Positions 1 to 7,845 of a DNA stretch of 64,000 bases are shown here, piece by piece (position 1 is the stretch's first letter; every line of letters starts with the position of its first letter). The DNA lies in NCBI GenBank assembly GCA_017307785.1, contig JAFKGI010000006.1, positions 62,001-126,000 of the forward strand, in the 5' to 3' direction. Source of the DNA: Vulcanimicrobiota bacterium (GTDB taxonomy: Bacteria; Vulcanimicrobiota; Xenobia; Xenobiales; JADMJV01). Made by a program: the position numbers and the translations under genes. The notes below the pieces were generated by a model. That model worked only from the letters and a program-made list of their open reading frames with translations, was not told the origin of the DNA and ran no database searches.

Positions 1-2
1 AT

Positions 3-866
3 ACCGGCTATCCCTGGCAGTTGCAGGGGCCGTTGGCCGAACCCTGGGTGCTGGCTTATGCCCAGTTTTACATGTGGCTGCACTACGTGGTCGATCAGCA
101 GCTGTCAAAGATCTTGTCGGCTCTCGACGCTTCTGGCCAGGCGGAGAATACCATCGTGGTCTTTTGCGCGGATCACGGGGATGTGGCCGGGGCCCACGGG
201 CAGATGATTCAGAAGTGGCACAGCGCTTATCAGGAAGCCATTCACGTGCCTTTTGTGGTGTCTTCGCCGCTGGTGAATCCCGAGGGTCCCATGCGGGAGG
301 TCTTTCATCCCACGAGTCATATCGATATGCTGCCGACTTTGCTGGGGTTGGCCGGTTTGGGGGGACAGCTGGGAGTGGTGGCCAGTCGTATTCAGGGGCA
401 CTCGCCGCTGGCGCTGCCGGTGGGCGTGGATTTATCCGATTTGATTCGAGGGAATGGGAGCGCGCCGGCGCGGCCCGGAGTGCTTTTCACCACCGATGAT
501 GAGATTACCGGGCCGGGGGTCAAGCAGGCCCAGTATGAGGTGTTTCTGTCGGAGGTGGAGCGGGTGCGGTCGGCCGGGGTGGCTCTGAGCTCCGGGTCGG
601 TCCGGCAGCCCAATCACGTGCGCTGTTTGTGTACGGGGGAGTGGAAGCTGGCCCGCTATTTTGACCCGAGCGGGGTGCAGGCGGACGAGTATGAGCTGTA
701 TTGTTTGCGGCTGGATCCGAATGAGGCGGTCAATCTGGTGGATTATCGGACCTTTGCGGTGCGCACTTCCTTGCCGGGGCTTTCGGTACAGGAGATCGAG
801 AGGCAACGGGATGTGTTGCGGAGCCAGCTGGCCGAGCAGGAGCGGGCGCTGTTGTTGACTCCCTAA
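3..866 (+). CDS. Sulfatase-family hydrolase, 5' end outside the window
   Basis: This is the C-terminal part of a sulfatase/alkaline-phosphatase superfamily enzyme; the reading frame is already open at the window edge, so the N-terminal half with the formylglycine site is missing. The visible signature is the metal-binding ADHGD segment (bases 168-182) followed by GAHGQ and a KW...YQEAIHVPFVV stretch, the usual order in arylsulfatase and choline-sulfatase relatives. Members hydrolyse sulfate or phosphate esters, but the substrate cannot be told from this portion. The stop codon overlaps the stop of the convergent protoporphyrinogen oxidase gene by three bases. Confidence 0.85.
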   Translation, partial: TGYPWQLQGPLAEPWVLAYAQFYMWLHYVVDQQLSKILSALDASGQAENTIVVFCADHGDVAGAHGQMIQKWHSAYQEAIHVPFVVSSPLVNPEGPMREVFHPTSHIDMLPTLLGLAGLGGQLGVVASRIQGHSPLALPVGVDLSDLIRGNGSAPARPGVLFTTDDEITGPGVKQAQYEVFLSEVERVRSAGVALSSGSVRQPNHVRCLCTGEWKLARYFDPSGVQADEYELYCLRLDPNEAVNLVDYRTFAVRTSLPGLSVQEIERQRDVLRSQLAEQERALLLTP

Positions 867-2224
867 ACGGCGGCGGCTTGTTCGGGGGTGCGCACCCGTT
901 TCCAGAGGCGGGAGACGGAGATGGCGCGCTGTATGCAGTCGGCCACGCCCACTCCTTCTAGCCAGTTGCCGGATAGGTGCAGGGTGGGGTGAGCCTGGCC
1001 GAGTTCGAGCAGGTCGGCGATGCGCTGGCGGTGGCCGACGGGGTATTCGGGCAGGCGTTGGGGGTGGCGGACGAGCACGCTTTTGAGGGGGTCGCCCTGG
1101 AGGGGCATGAGCTGGTTGAGGTCCTGGCGGCAGCGTTCGATGAGGTCTTTGTCTCCCAGCTGCAGGAACTGTTCGCGTCCGGCCCCTCCCAAGAGCAGGC
1201 GGGTGGTGACCACGTCCCAGGGGGAGCGGCCGGGCCATTTGAGGTGGGCCATGGTGCAGCTGGAGAAGCACAGGCCCTGGGTGAGGGGCACCAGCAGGGA
1301 GCCGCCTTCGGGGACCTGGACTTTGTCTTTGGGCCAGGCCTGGCAGAGGACGGCCACGTCGCGGGCCACGATGGGGCGGATGAGGGCGGCCATTTCGGGT
1401 GCGAAGGATTGCAAGAGGGAGCTGGTGGTGGGAGCGGGCAGGGCCAGCAGAACGTGGCGGGCGCGCACTCGCTGGTCTTTGGTCTGGATGTGCCACTCTC
1501 CCCCGCCGCAGGGAGAGAAGGCCAGCACCGGGCTGTTGAGGTGCAGCCAGTCTTGCTTGAGCTTTTGGCGGAGGGTCAGGACGAGATGGCTGAGGCCCTG
1601 GCGGAAGCCCAGCAGAGTGGCCTCTTTGGGCGGGCTTTTGCGGAAGCTGCGGTAGAGGCTGCCGTGTTCTTGCTCGCGCTTGAGCAGGCTGGGAAAGGTG
1701 GATTCCATGCTGAGGTGCTCGGGGTCGGCCCCGTAGATGCCGGTGACGATGGGTTGGACCATCCACTGCAGCACTTCTTCGCCGAGGCGGCGGCGTATGA
1801 AATCGGCCACGCTTTCGTCGCCTTTGTGCTGGCCGACGAAGGGCTCCATGAGCAGGCGCATGCGTCCCCAGTTGCTGAGCAGGGGGCTTTGGAAGACGGC
1901 TTTGGTGCCGCTCGGCATGAGTCGGCGGAAGCCTTCGGGGAGGGGCAGCAGGTGTTTGTCTTTCAGGACCAGAGGGCGTTCTTTGCTGGCCGGGATCCAC
2001 TGGTCTTCGAGGCCGAGTTCGCGGCAGAGTTCCAGGACCTGGGGTTTGCCGACCAGGGTTTCCGGGCCGGCTTCTTCGAGGCCCTGCAGGCTGTTGATGG
2101 TGTGGATGGCCCCGCCCCAGCGGTCGCTGGCTTCGAAGACGCGGTAGGTCAGGTTGCGACGCTGCGCCTGGTAAGCGGCGGTGAGGCCGCTGATGCCTCC
2201 GCCTATGATGGCTACGTCCAACAT
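863..2224 (-). CDS. hemG: Oxygen-dependent protoporphyrinogen oxidase
   Basis: A 453-residue FAD enzyme that oxidises protoporphyrinogen IX to protoporphyrin IX, the penultimate step of protoporphyrin-branch haem synthesis. The N-terminus has the dinucleotide-binding motif GGGISG (residues 8-13) and a FEASDRWGG segment typical of amine-oxidase/PPOX flavoproteins. Length fits the PPOX (HemY/HemG) family. The call rests on overall family resemblance; a related FAD-dependent amine oxidase or desaturase is the main alternative. No other haem gene lies beside it. The upstream region (2225-2659) runs into a GC-rich repeat array, so any promoter would lie within about 100 bases of the start. Confidence 0.85.
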   Translation of the reverse strand: MLDVAIIGGGISGLTAAYQAQRRNLTYRVFEASDRWGGAIHTINSLQGLEEAGPETLVGKPQVLELCRELGLEDQWIPASKERPLVLKDKHLLPLPEGFRRLMPSGTKAVFQSPLLSNWGRMRLLMEPFVGQHKGDESVADFIRRRLGEEVLQWMVQPIVTGIYGADPEHLSMESTFPSLLKREQEHGSLYRSFRKSPPKEATLLGFRQGLSHLVLTLRQKLKQDWLHLNSPVLAFSPCGGGEWHIQTKDQRVRARHVLLALPAPTTSSLLQSFAPEMAALIRPIVARDVAVLCQAWPKDKVQVPEGGSLLVPLTQGLCFSSCTMAHLKWPGRSPWDVVTTRLLLGGAGREQFLQLGDKDLIERCRQDLNQLMPLQGDPLKSVLVRHPQRLPEYPVGHRQRIADLLELGQAHPTLHLSGNWLEGVGVADCIQRAISVSRLWKRVRTPEQAAAV

Positions 2225-2332
2225 ATCTGTTTGGCATGTCGGCCGGGGGGTGGGGAACTTGAGTAGGCTGTATTGACCATTCTGGCTTTTGGGGGGTTGG
2301 CTTTGGGGGTTTTGGGCTGGGTGGCTTTGGGG

Positions 2333-2620
2333 TTGTCCGGGGTGGGTGGCGGACTGTCTGGTGCTGGTGGCGGACAGGGGGCGTCCAGGGCCGGTGGCGG
2401 ACTGTCTGGGGCCGGTGGCGGACAGGGGCGTCCGGGCCGGTGGCGGACTGTCTGGGGCCGGTGGCGGACGGGGCGTGTCCGGGCTGGGTGGCGGACTGTC
2501 TGGGGTGGGTGGCGGACGGGGGGCGTCCGGGGCGGGTGGCGGACTGTCTGGGGTGGGTGGCGGACTGTCTGGAGCCGGTGGCGGACAGGGGGGTGTCCGG
2601 GCTGGGTTGCGGACGGGGGG
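2333..2620. repeat. GC-rich tandem repeat array 1, ~48-bp units
   Basis: About five and a half imperfect units, each about 48 bp and each holding GGTGGCGGAC twice, separated by TGTCTGG and CAGGGG segments. The array lies between the divergent starts of the protoporphyrinogen oxidase and rarD-like genes. The same repeat returns in the opposite orientation at 6616-7001; the two arrays share one exact reverse-complement block of about 38 bases. The array stays open in several frames only because its composition avoids stop codons, and the predicted peptides (VADCLGPVADRG-like or GWRTVW-like) look like no protein. Bases 2225-2332 just before it are T/G-rich and show no other feature. Confidence 0.9.
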
Positions 2621-2659
2621 GCGGCAGGAGTTCCTCTGCCTCGCGCCACAGGCACCATT

Positions 2660-3514
2660 ATGCGCGGCGTCCTTTATGGAGTGGCCACTTACATCTCCTG
2701 GGGCGTGCTACCGCTTTACTTTCGCCTGCTCCAAGCGGTGCCGCCGTTGGGGGTGCTGGCCCACCGGGTGCTCTGGTGCCTGCTTTTCCTGGCCGCCTGG
2801 CTGGCCGCTCAAGGTAAACTCAAGAGCTACCTTAAGCAGGCTCTGCAGCCCAAACTCTTGCGCTGGCTGGTCCCCAGCGGCTATCTGATCGGCCTCAACT
2901 GGTACCTCTTCGTCTTCGCCGTCAGCGAACATCGTGTCACCGAAGTGGCTCTGGCTTACTACATCAGCCCGCTCATCAGCGCCCTCTGGGGCTTGCTGCT
3001 ACTGCGCGAGCACCTCTCCAAACTTCAGCTCAGCTCGCTGCTGCTGGCCCTTTTTGGGGTGGCCTACCTGGCCCTCAAAGCCGGAGGCGTGCCCTGGCTT
3101 GCGCTGGCCATCGCCGTTTCTTTCGCTACCTACAGCTTTCTGCGCAAAAGGGCCGGCGTCGACTCTATGTTGGCGCTCTGGACGGAAACGCTGGTTTTAG
3201 CCCTGCCGGCGGCGGCCGCGGCCGTCTACTTCACTCCCGCCGGCGCCCCCTGGGGCCTGCTGGCCCTGAGCGGCCCGCTCACCGGCATCCCGCTGCTCTG
3301 GTTCGGCCTGGCCGCCCGCCAGCTGCGCCTGGTCACCCTCGGGTTGCTCCAATACATCTCGCCCACGCTGCAGTTTCTGGTGGCCGTGGTGGCCTTCCAC
3401 GAACCCTTCGGCCGCGACCACGCCATCGCGTTCACCTGTATCTGGGGAGCGGTGGCCCTCTACGCGCTGGCAGGAAAATTGGCCGTTCCACCAGCAAGTC
3501 CAAAACATGATTGA
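2660..3514 (+). CDS. rarD: EamA/RarD-type membrane transporter
   Basis: A 284-residue protein with about ten hydrophobic segments and the duplicated EamA layout; the start (MRGVLYGVATYISWG...LPLYFRLLQ) closely matches the RarD subgroup. RarD proteins are inner-membrane drug/metabolite transporters; their natural substrate is generally unclear. The frame stays open upstream through the GC-rich repeats, but the family begins at the ATG at 2660, just after the array. The 3' end overlaps the next gene by 8 bases, so it probably shares a transcript with the sigma factor. Confidence 0.85.
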   Translation: MRGVLYGVATYISWGVLPLYFRLLQAVPPLGVLAHRVLWCLLFLAAWLAAQGKLKSYLKQALQPKLLRWLVPSGYLIGLNWYLFVFAVSEHRVTEVALAYYISPLISALWGLLLLREHLSKLQLSSLLLALFGVAYLALKAGGVPWLALAIAVSFATYSFLRKRAGVDSMLALWTETLVLALPAAAAAVYFTPAGAPWGLLALSGPLTGIPLLWFGLAARQLRLVTLGLLQYISPTLQFLVAVVAFHEPFGRDHAIAFTCIWGAVALYALAGKLAVPPASPKHD

Positions 3515-4730
3515 AGAGCTGTACGAGAAAGAGTATCGGCGCGTTTTCGCTACTCTGGTACGCTTGCTGGGGGACTTTGATCTGGCCGAGGAAGCCGCCC
3601 AGGAAGCCTTTACCATCGCGGTGGAGCGCTGGGAAAAGGAGGGCGTCCCCGCCAATCCACGGGCCTGGCTGGTTTCCACCGGCCGCTTCAAGGCCATCGA
3701 CGCCATCCGCCGGCGCGCCAAGTTCGACGACAAGCTGCAGCTGATCGCCGAACAACTCGAGCAGCATCCCGAGGAAGACTACGACGTGGTCGATGATCGC
3801 CTGCGCCTGATTTTCACCTGCTGTCACCCGGCCATTGCCGCCAACGTGCAGATTCCCCTGACCCTGCGCGAGGTCTGCGGCCTCAAGACCGAGGAAATCG
3901 CCGCCGCCTTTCTGACCACGCCCACCACCATGGCCCAGCGCATCGTGCGCGGCAAAGCCAAGATTCGCGGCGCCGGCATTCCCTACAAAGTGCCCGAAAC
4001 CCAGGACCTGCCCGAACGTCTGGACTCGGTGCTCTCGGTGATCTATCTGGTTTACAATGAAGGATACTCGGTCATCGCCCGCACCGACCTTTCCCAGGAA
4101 GCCATCCGCCTGGCCCGTCTGCTGGCCGAATTGCTCCCCGATCCCGAAACCCGCGGCCTGCTGGCCCTCATGCTGCTGCAGGAATCGCGACGCCGGGCCC
4201 GCGCCGATGAGGACGGGGACATCATCCTGCTCGACGACCAGGATCGCACTCTCTGGGACGGCCAGTTGATCGCCGAAGGCCTGGAGCTGGTGGAAAACAG
4301 CCCCTACCAGGAGGTCGGTCCCTATACCCTGCAGGCGGCCATCGCGGCCGTCCACGCCCGCGCCCAAACCCCCGAGAGCACCGACTGGCCGCGCATCGTG
4401 GCCCTCTATGATCTGCTGCAACGAGCCGATCCTTCGCCCATCGTGCAGCTCAACCGGGCCGTGGCCGTGGCCATGCGCGACGGCGCCGAGGCCGGCCTGC
4501 CGCTCATCGAGGAATTGCTCGAACCGCTCCAGGATTACTACCTGGCCCATGCCGCTCTGGCCGATTTGCACCGACGCTCCGGTCACATCGAGCAGGCTCG
4601 GGAGGCTTACCGAAGAGCCCTGGAACTGGCCCGTCAGGAACCCGATCAAAGATTTTTGCAAAAAAGATTGGCCGAATTGTCGAATTCCCCGGCAGCCGAT
4701 CGATTAGTCCGTGGAGGTGAAAGAAGATGA
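3507..4730 (+). CDS. ECF sigma factor, ECF42-like, with long C-terminal extension
   Basis: A 407-residue extracytoplasmic-function sigma factor. Region 2 is near the N-terminus (LYEKEYRRVFATLVRLLGD...LAEEAAQEAFTIA, then NPRAWLVSTGRFKAIDAIRRR) and region 4 follows (LTLREVCGLKTEEIAAAFLT). Instead of ending near residue 180 it carries about 220 more residues with helical, TPR-like repeats, including LYDLLQRADPSPIVQLNRAVAVA. This layout, together with adjacent DGPF/YCII genes, is the hallmark of the ECF42 group. No anti-sigma factor is visible, which fits ECF42, where the C-terminal extension is thought to control activity. It overlaps the next gene by four bases (ATGA). Confidence 0.9.
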   Translation: MIEELYEKEYRRVFATLVRLLGDFDLAEEAAQEAFTIAVERWEKEGVPANPRAWLVSTGRFKAIDAIRRRAKFDDKLQLIAEQLEQHPEEDYDVVDDRLRLIFTCCHPAIAANVQIPLTLREVCGLKTEEIAAAFLTTPTTMAQRIVRGKAKIRGAGIPYKVPETQDLPERLDSVLSVIYLVYNEGYSVIARTDLSQEAIRLARLLAELLPDPETRGLLALMLLQESRRRARADEDGDIILLDDQDRTLWDGQLIAEGLELVENSPYQEVGPYTLQAAIAAVHARAQTPESTDWPRIVALYDLLQRADPSPIVQLNRAVAVAMRDGAEAGLPLIEELLEPLQDYYLAHAALADLHRRSGHIEQAREAYRRALELARQEPDQRFLQKRLAELSNSPAADRLVRGGERR

Positions 4731-5107
4731 AATACTTATTGTTAGCCTACGCCGACGAGGCCTTGTTGACCGAAGAGAAGCGCCAGGCCTGTTACGCCGA
4801 GTCCACCGAAATTACTCGCCAGCTCGACCAGAAAGGCCAGTTCTACGCGGCCTCTCCGCTGCAGTCGGTGCAACTGGCCACCAGCGTGCGCGTGCGCGAA
4901 GGCCGCCGCCTGGTCACCGATGGCCCCTTCGCGGAAACCCGCGAGCAGCTGGGCGGCTACTTTTTGATCGAAGCCGGCGATTTGGACGAAGCAATCGAAA
5001 TCGCCGGCGGGCTGCCTATGGCCAAATTCGGCACGGTGGAAATCCGCCCGGTGGTGGAACTGCCGAACTTACCGCGTAAATTTGCTGAAGGAGAATTAGT
5101 CCGATGA
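4727..5107 (+). CDS. YCII-family (DGPF domain) protein
   Basis: A 126-residue single-domain protein of the YCII/DGPF family, a ferredoxin-like alpha/beta-barrel fold. The diagnostic TDGPFAETREQ segment is present (DGPF at residues 65-68). The biochemical role of these proteins is mostly unknown; they are typical targets and neighbours of ECF42 sigma factors, and this one directly follows such a gene with an ATGA overlap. It ends by overlapping a second YCII gene in the same way. Confidence 0.9.
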   Translation: MKYLLLAYADEALLTEEKRQACYAESTEITRQLDQKGQFYAASPLQSVQLATSVRVREGRRLVTDGPFAETREQLGGYFLIEAGDLDEAIEIAGGLPMAKFGTVEIRPVVELPNLPRKFAEGELVR

Positions 5108-5529
5108 AAGTTATGGTGATTGTCAAAGCTACGAAAGAATCCGAAGCCGGAATCATGCCCAGCCAGAAATTGCTGACCGACATGATGAAATACAATCAGG
5201 AATTGATCGATGCCGGCATTATGCAGGGCGGCGACGGCCTCAAAGCCAGCTCCCACGGCGTGCGCATCCGTTTTACCGGAAGCCAGCGGGACGTCACCGA
5301 CGGCCCCTTCGCCGAAACCAAGGAACTGGTGGCCGGCTACTGGATCTGGGAAGTCAAGTCGATGGAAGAAGCCATCGAGTGGGCCAAGCGCTGCCCCGAC
5401 CCCATGCCCGATTCCGACGGCTCCGAGCTGGAAATCCGTCCCTTTTTCAGTCCCGAAGACTTCGGCGAGAATTTCACTCCCGAGCTACAAGCTCAGGAAG
5501 AAGCCATGAGAGCGGGGATCACCCAATGA
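5104..5529 (+). CDS. YCII-family (DGPF domain) protein, second copy
   Basis: A 141-residue YCII-domain protein with TDGPFAETKE (DGPF at residues 66-69), paralogous to the gene just upstream but with a longer C-terminal tail (EIRPFFSPEDFGENF). The MKVMVIVKATKESEAG start is typical of the second DGPF protein in ECF42 operons. Four-base overlaps on both sides indicate translational coupling. Function is not established for the family. Confidence 0.9.
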   Translation: MKVMVIVKATKESEAGIMPSQKLLTDMMKYNQELIDAGIMQGGDGLKASSHGVRIRFTGSQRDVTDGPFAETKELVAGYWIWEVKSMEEAIEWAKRCPDPMPDSDGSELEIRPFFSPEDFGENFTPELQAQEEAMRAGITQ

Positions 5530-5930
5530 ACAAGCAGATTTTCGTCAACCTGCCCGTCCAGGACCTCAACAAATCCAAGCAGTTTTTCCAGGCCCTGGGC
5601 TACAGCTTTAATCCTCAGTTCAGCGACGACACGGCCGCCTGCATGGTCATCAGCGAAGCCATCTACGTCATGCTGCTCACCCACCCCAAGTTCAACAGCT
5701 TCACTCCCCTGCCCGTGTGCGACGCCCACAAGAGCACCGAGGTCATGATCTGCCTCTCCTGCGAATCCCGCGCCCAGGTGGACGAGCTGGTGGCCAAAGC
5801 CAAAGCCAGCGGCGGCGGCTCCCACCAGGCCAAAGCCGACGACCACGGCTTCATGTATGGCAACAGCTTCACCGACCTGGACGGCCACATCTGGGAAGTC
5901 ATGTATATGGAGCCCTCCCACGTCCAATAG
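5526..5930 (+). CDS. VOC-family (glyoxalase/bleomycin-resistance fold) protein
   Basis: A 134-residue vicinal-oxygen-chelate protein. It opens with MNKQIFVNLPVQDLNKSKQFF and ends with GNSFTDLDGHIWEVMYM, the standard first and last strands of this fold; the final Glu of the GHxWEV motif is a usual metal ligand. Members isomerise, cleave or bind small molecules with a divalent metal. The start is the ATG overlapping the stop of the preceding YCII gene. VOC genes commonly accompany ECF42 sigma factors. Substrate unknown. Confidence 0.88.
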   Translation: MNKQIFVNLPVQDLNKSKQFFQALGYSFNPQFSDDTAACMVISEAIYVMLLTHPKFNSFTPLPVCDAHKSTEVMICLSCESRAQVDELVAKAKASGGGSHQAKADDHGFMYGNSFTDLDGHIWEVMYMEPSHVQ

Positions 5931-6606
5931 TCTGCTGCTCATCCCGGCCAAGCCCGATCCCGAGCGGGATCGGGTGGCCGCTGCCTGGCCCGGCGAAGTG
6001 GTCCGATTGGACCGCTTTTGGGATCCCCCCCTCCTCGAACCCGAGAGGGTCCGCCTTTACGGACCGGATACCTTCTGCCTGGTGCTGGCCCAAAAGCTCG
6101 GCCTGCACCTCGTCTCTCCGGCAGACGACCTGCTGCTCAACGCACCCGTCGACCTGCTGCGCCGCGACCTGCGACTGCACCCGCTGGAGGCGCTGTCCGC
6201 CCAGGCCTTCCCCCTCTTCGCCAAGTCCCTCGTCCCCAAGCTGTTCCGCTCCCGCGCCTACCCAACCTGGGCCGACCTCGAAGACGAATGCCGAGGCCTG
6301 GACCCGGCCACGCCGGTGCTGCTCAGTTCGGTGGTGGAAATCCTGGCCGAAGCCCGAGCCTTCGTCCTGCAGGGACAAGTGGTGACCTGCTCCGTCTACG
6401 AAGGTAGCGCTGAACCCCCCGAGGCGTTCCTCTCCCAGGCGGCCCGCCTTCTCGACCTGCCCCAGACCTGCGTCCTCGACGCCGCCCTGCTGCCCGAAGG
6501 CTGGGCTCTCCTGGAGGCCAATGCCACCTGGGGAGCCGGCCTCAACGGCTGCTCGCCCGCCGCCGTCGTGCCCTGCCTGGAACTGGCTACCCGGCCCTCA
6601 GAGTAG
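5857..6606 (+). CDS. ATP-grasp-like DUF4343 protein, start uncertain
   Basis: The recognisable protein begins near LLLIPAKPDPERDRVAAAWPG and shows the order of segments seen in DUF4343 ATP-grasp proteins: VRLYGPDTFCLVLAQKLGL, LLRRDLRLHPLEAL, FPLFAKSLVPKLF, PVLLSSVVEILAEARAFVL and a Gly/Asn-rich end (EANATWGAGLNG). The only in-frame ATG (5857) lies inside the VOC gene and would add about 25 unlikely residues; a CTG at 5932, directly after the VOC stop, fits the family better. ATP-grasp enzymes join carboxylates to amines or thiols, but no substrate is known here. It is the last gene of the sigma-factor operon; repeat array 2 starts 10 bases after its stop. Confidence 0.65.
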   Translation: MATASPTWTATSGKSCIWSPPTSNSLLLIPAKPDPERDRVAAAWPGEVVRLDRFWDPPLLEPERVRLYGPDTFCLVLAQKLGLHLVSPADDLLLNAPVDLLRRDLRLHPLEALSAQAFPLFAKSLVPKLFRSRAYPTWADLEDECRGLDPATPVLLSSVVEILAEARAFVLQGQVVTCSVYEGSAEPPEAFLSQAARLLDLPQTCVLDAALLPEGWALLEANATWGAGLNGCSPAAVVPCLELATRPSE

Positions 6607-6615
6607 GGCCACTTC

Positions 6616-7001
6616 TGTCCGCCACCGGCTCCAGACAGTCCGCCACCCGGCCCGGACAAACCCTGTCCGCCACCAGCACCAGACAGTCCGCCACCCGCCC
6701 CGGACAACCCCCTGTCCGCCACCAGCCCCAGACAGTCCGCCACCCGCCCCGGACAACCCCTGTCCGCCACCGGCCCCAGACAGTCCGCCACCCACCCCGG
6801 ACACGCCCCTGTCCGCCACCGGCTCCAGACAGTCCGCCACCCGGCCCGGACAAGCCCCTGTCCGCCACCTGCCCCGGACAGTCCGCCACCCAGACCGGAC
6901 AACCCCCTGTCCGCCACCGGCTCCAGACAGTCCGCCACCCGGTCCGGACAACCCCCCCCGTCCGCCACCGGCTCCAGACAGTCCGCCACCCGGACCGGAC
7001 A
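6616..7001. repeat. GC-rich tandem repeat array 2, eight ~48-bp units
   Basis: Eight imperfect units of about 48 bp. Each has GTCCGCCACC twice, the first followed by a GCnCCAGACA segment and the second by a CGnCCCGGACA segment; GTCCG and CGGAC within a unit can pair into a short hairpin. It is the reverse complement of array 1 (2333-2620). It lies between the convergent ATP-grasp-like and DUF434 genes. Units differ at scattered positions, as expected of an ageing tandem array. Bases 7002-7074 after it contain no recognisable gene. Confidence 0.92.
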
Positions 7002-7074
7002 GGTTCGATAGGGGCGGTTCTACAGGGCGGTGGCGAGGTGGCGATTTCGCCCCCTCCCTCTCCCGCGCAGCGGC

Positions 7075-7746
7075 TCAGGGAAAGAGCCAGACTTCGGGCA
7101 GGCCTTCGACCACCGCGCGCGCCAGGTTGTACCAGCGGGTGCATCCGTCCAGAATGGCGGAATCGGAGGTGGCCACCACCTCCGAGCTGGTTTTGAGCAG
7201 GGGGTCGGGGTCGGCGACCAGTTCGACCGTCCAGGGCCAGTTTCGCTCGGCCGCGAGGTCGCGCAGCAGGGCGGCCAGGCGGCCGGTGTTGGAGACGGGG
7301 CGGTCGAGCAGCCAGTGGGCCGGGCGCCCTTGCAGGTGGATGCCGATGAGTTGGGCGGCGCGGGGGGCTTCTTCTACCATGCGATAGTTGCCGTGAAAGG
7401 AGGCCATGTCTCGGTAGCATCCGTCCTTTCCGCGCAGGACGACGCCGCCGGCCAGGGCGGCTTCCACGGTGGTGAGGGCGTTGAGGCCGTCGATGTGCAG
7501 GCTTTCGAAGTGGTGGACTTGCTTGCGGCGGCGTTCTTGCTGGGCTTCCTGGCTGCAGGCGCAGCGGCCCAGGGCGACGCGCTGGCGTTGGGTGAGTTGG
7601 AAGCGGTCGCCCACCAGGGTGAGTCCGGCTGGGCGGGAGTATCCGCGGCTGAGCAGCCAGCTGTAGTCTTCCAGGGCGGTGGCGAAATCGGCGGCGCCTT
7701 GGGCATGGAAGAGTTGGGGGTCTTCGGGATGGGGGCCGCGATGCAT
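7075..7746 (-). CDS. DUF434 domain protein
   Basis: A 223-residue protein that begins MHRGPHPEDPQLF, followed by YSWLLSRGYSRP, LVGDRFQLTQRQRVALGRCACS and HIDGLNALTTVEAALAGG, then GKDGCYRDMASFHGNYR. This run of conserved blocks is that of the DUF434 family found in archaea and scattered bacteria. The function is unknown; the Asp-rich, nucleotide-handling look of the middle part is only suggestive. The start at 7746 is fixed by the conserved MHRGPHPEDP sequence, although the frame stays open further upstream inside the divergent hydrolase gene. The 3' end faces repeat array 2. Confidence 0.85.
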   Translation of the reverse strand: MHRGPHPEDPQLFHAQGAADFATALEDYSWLLSRGYSRPAGLTLVGDRFQLTQRQRVALGRCACSQEAQQERRRKQVHHFESLHIDGLNALTTVEAALAGGVVLRGKDGCYRDMASFHGNYRMVEEAPRAAQLIGIHLQGRPAHWLLDRPVSNTGRLAALLRDLAAERNWPWTVELVADPDPLLKTSSEVVATSDSAILDGCTRWYNLARAVVEGLPEVWLFP

Positions 7747-7845
7747 AAAGTTGGGATTCCCCTGCCTCGGGGGGCATAAACGAATTTTATCAGCTTGAGT
7801 TTTTGCGTATTGGACGCTTCCCGAAGTCGGGAGCATAGTGAAGGT

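Noticed and set aside
432..2237. Long open frame (601 codons) on the minus strand overlapping the protoporphyrinogen oxidase and sulfatase
   Set aside because: It is a shadow in a GC-rich region: Pro/Arg-rich with no family resemblance, while the overlapping hemG and sulfatase frames are clear.
977..2266. 429-codon open frame opposite hemG
   Set aside because: Antisense shadow rich in Gly, Ala and Glu, unrelated to any family; the real gene is on the other strand.
2273..2659. rarD extended by 129 codons through the repeat array
   Set aside because: The extension is translated GC repeat; RarD homologs start at MRGVLYGVATY.
6616..7001. CRISPR array
   Set aside because: Units are contiguous and imperfect with no unique spacers of constant length and no cas genes nearby.
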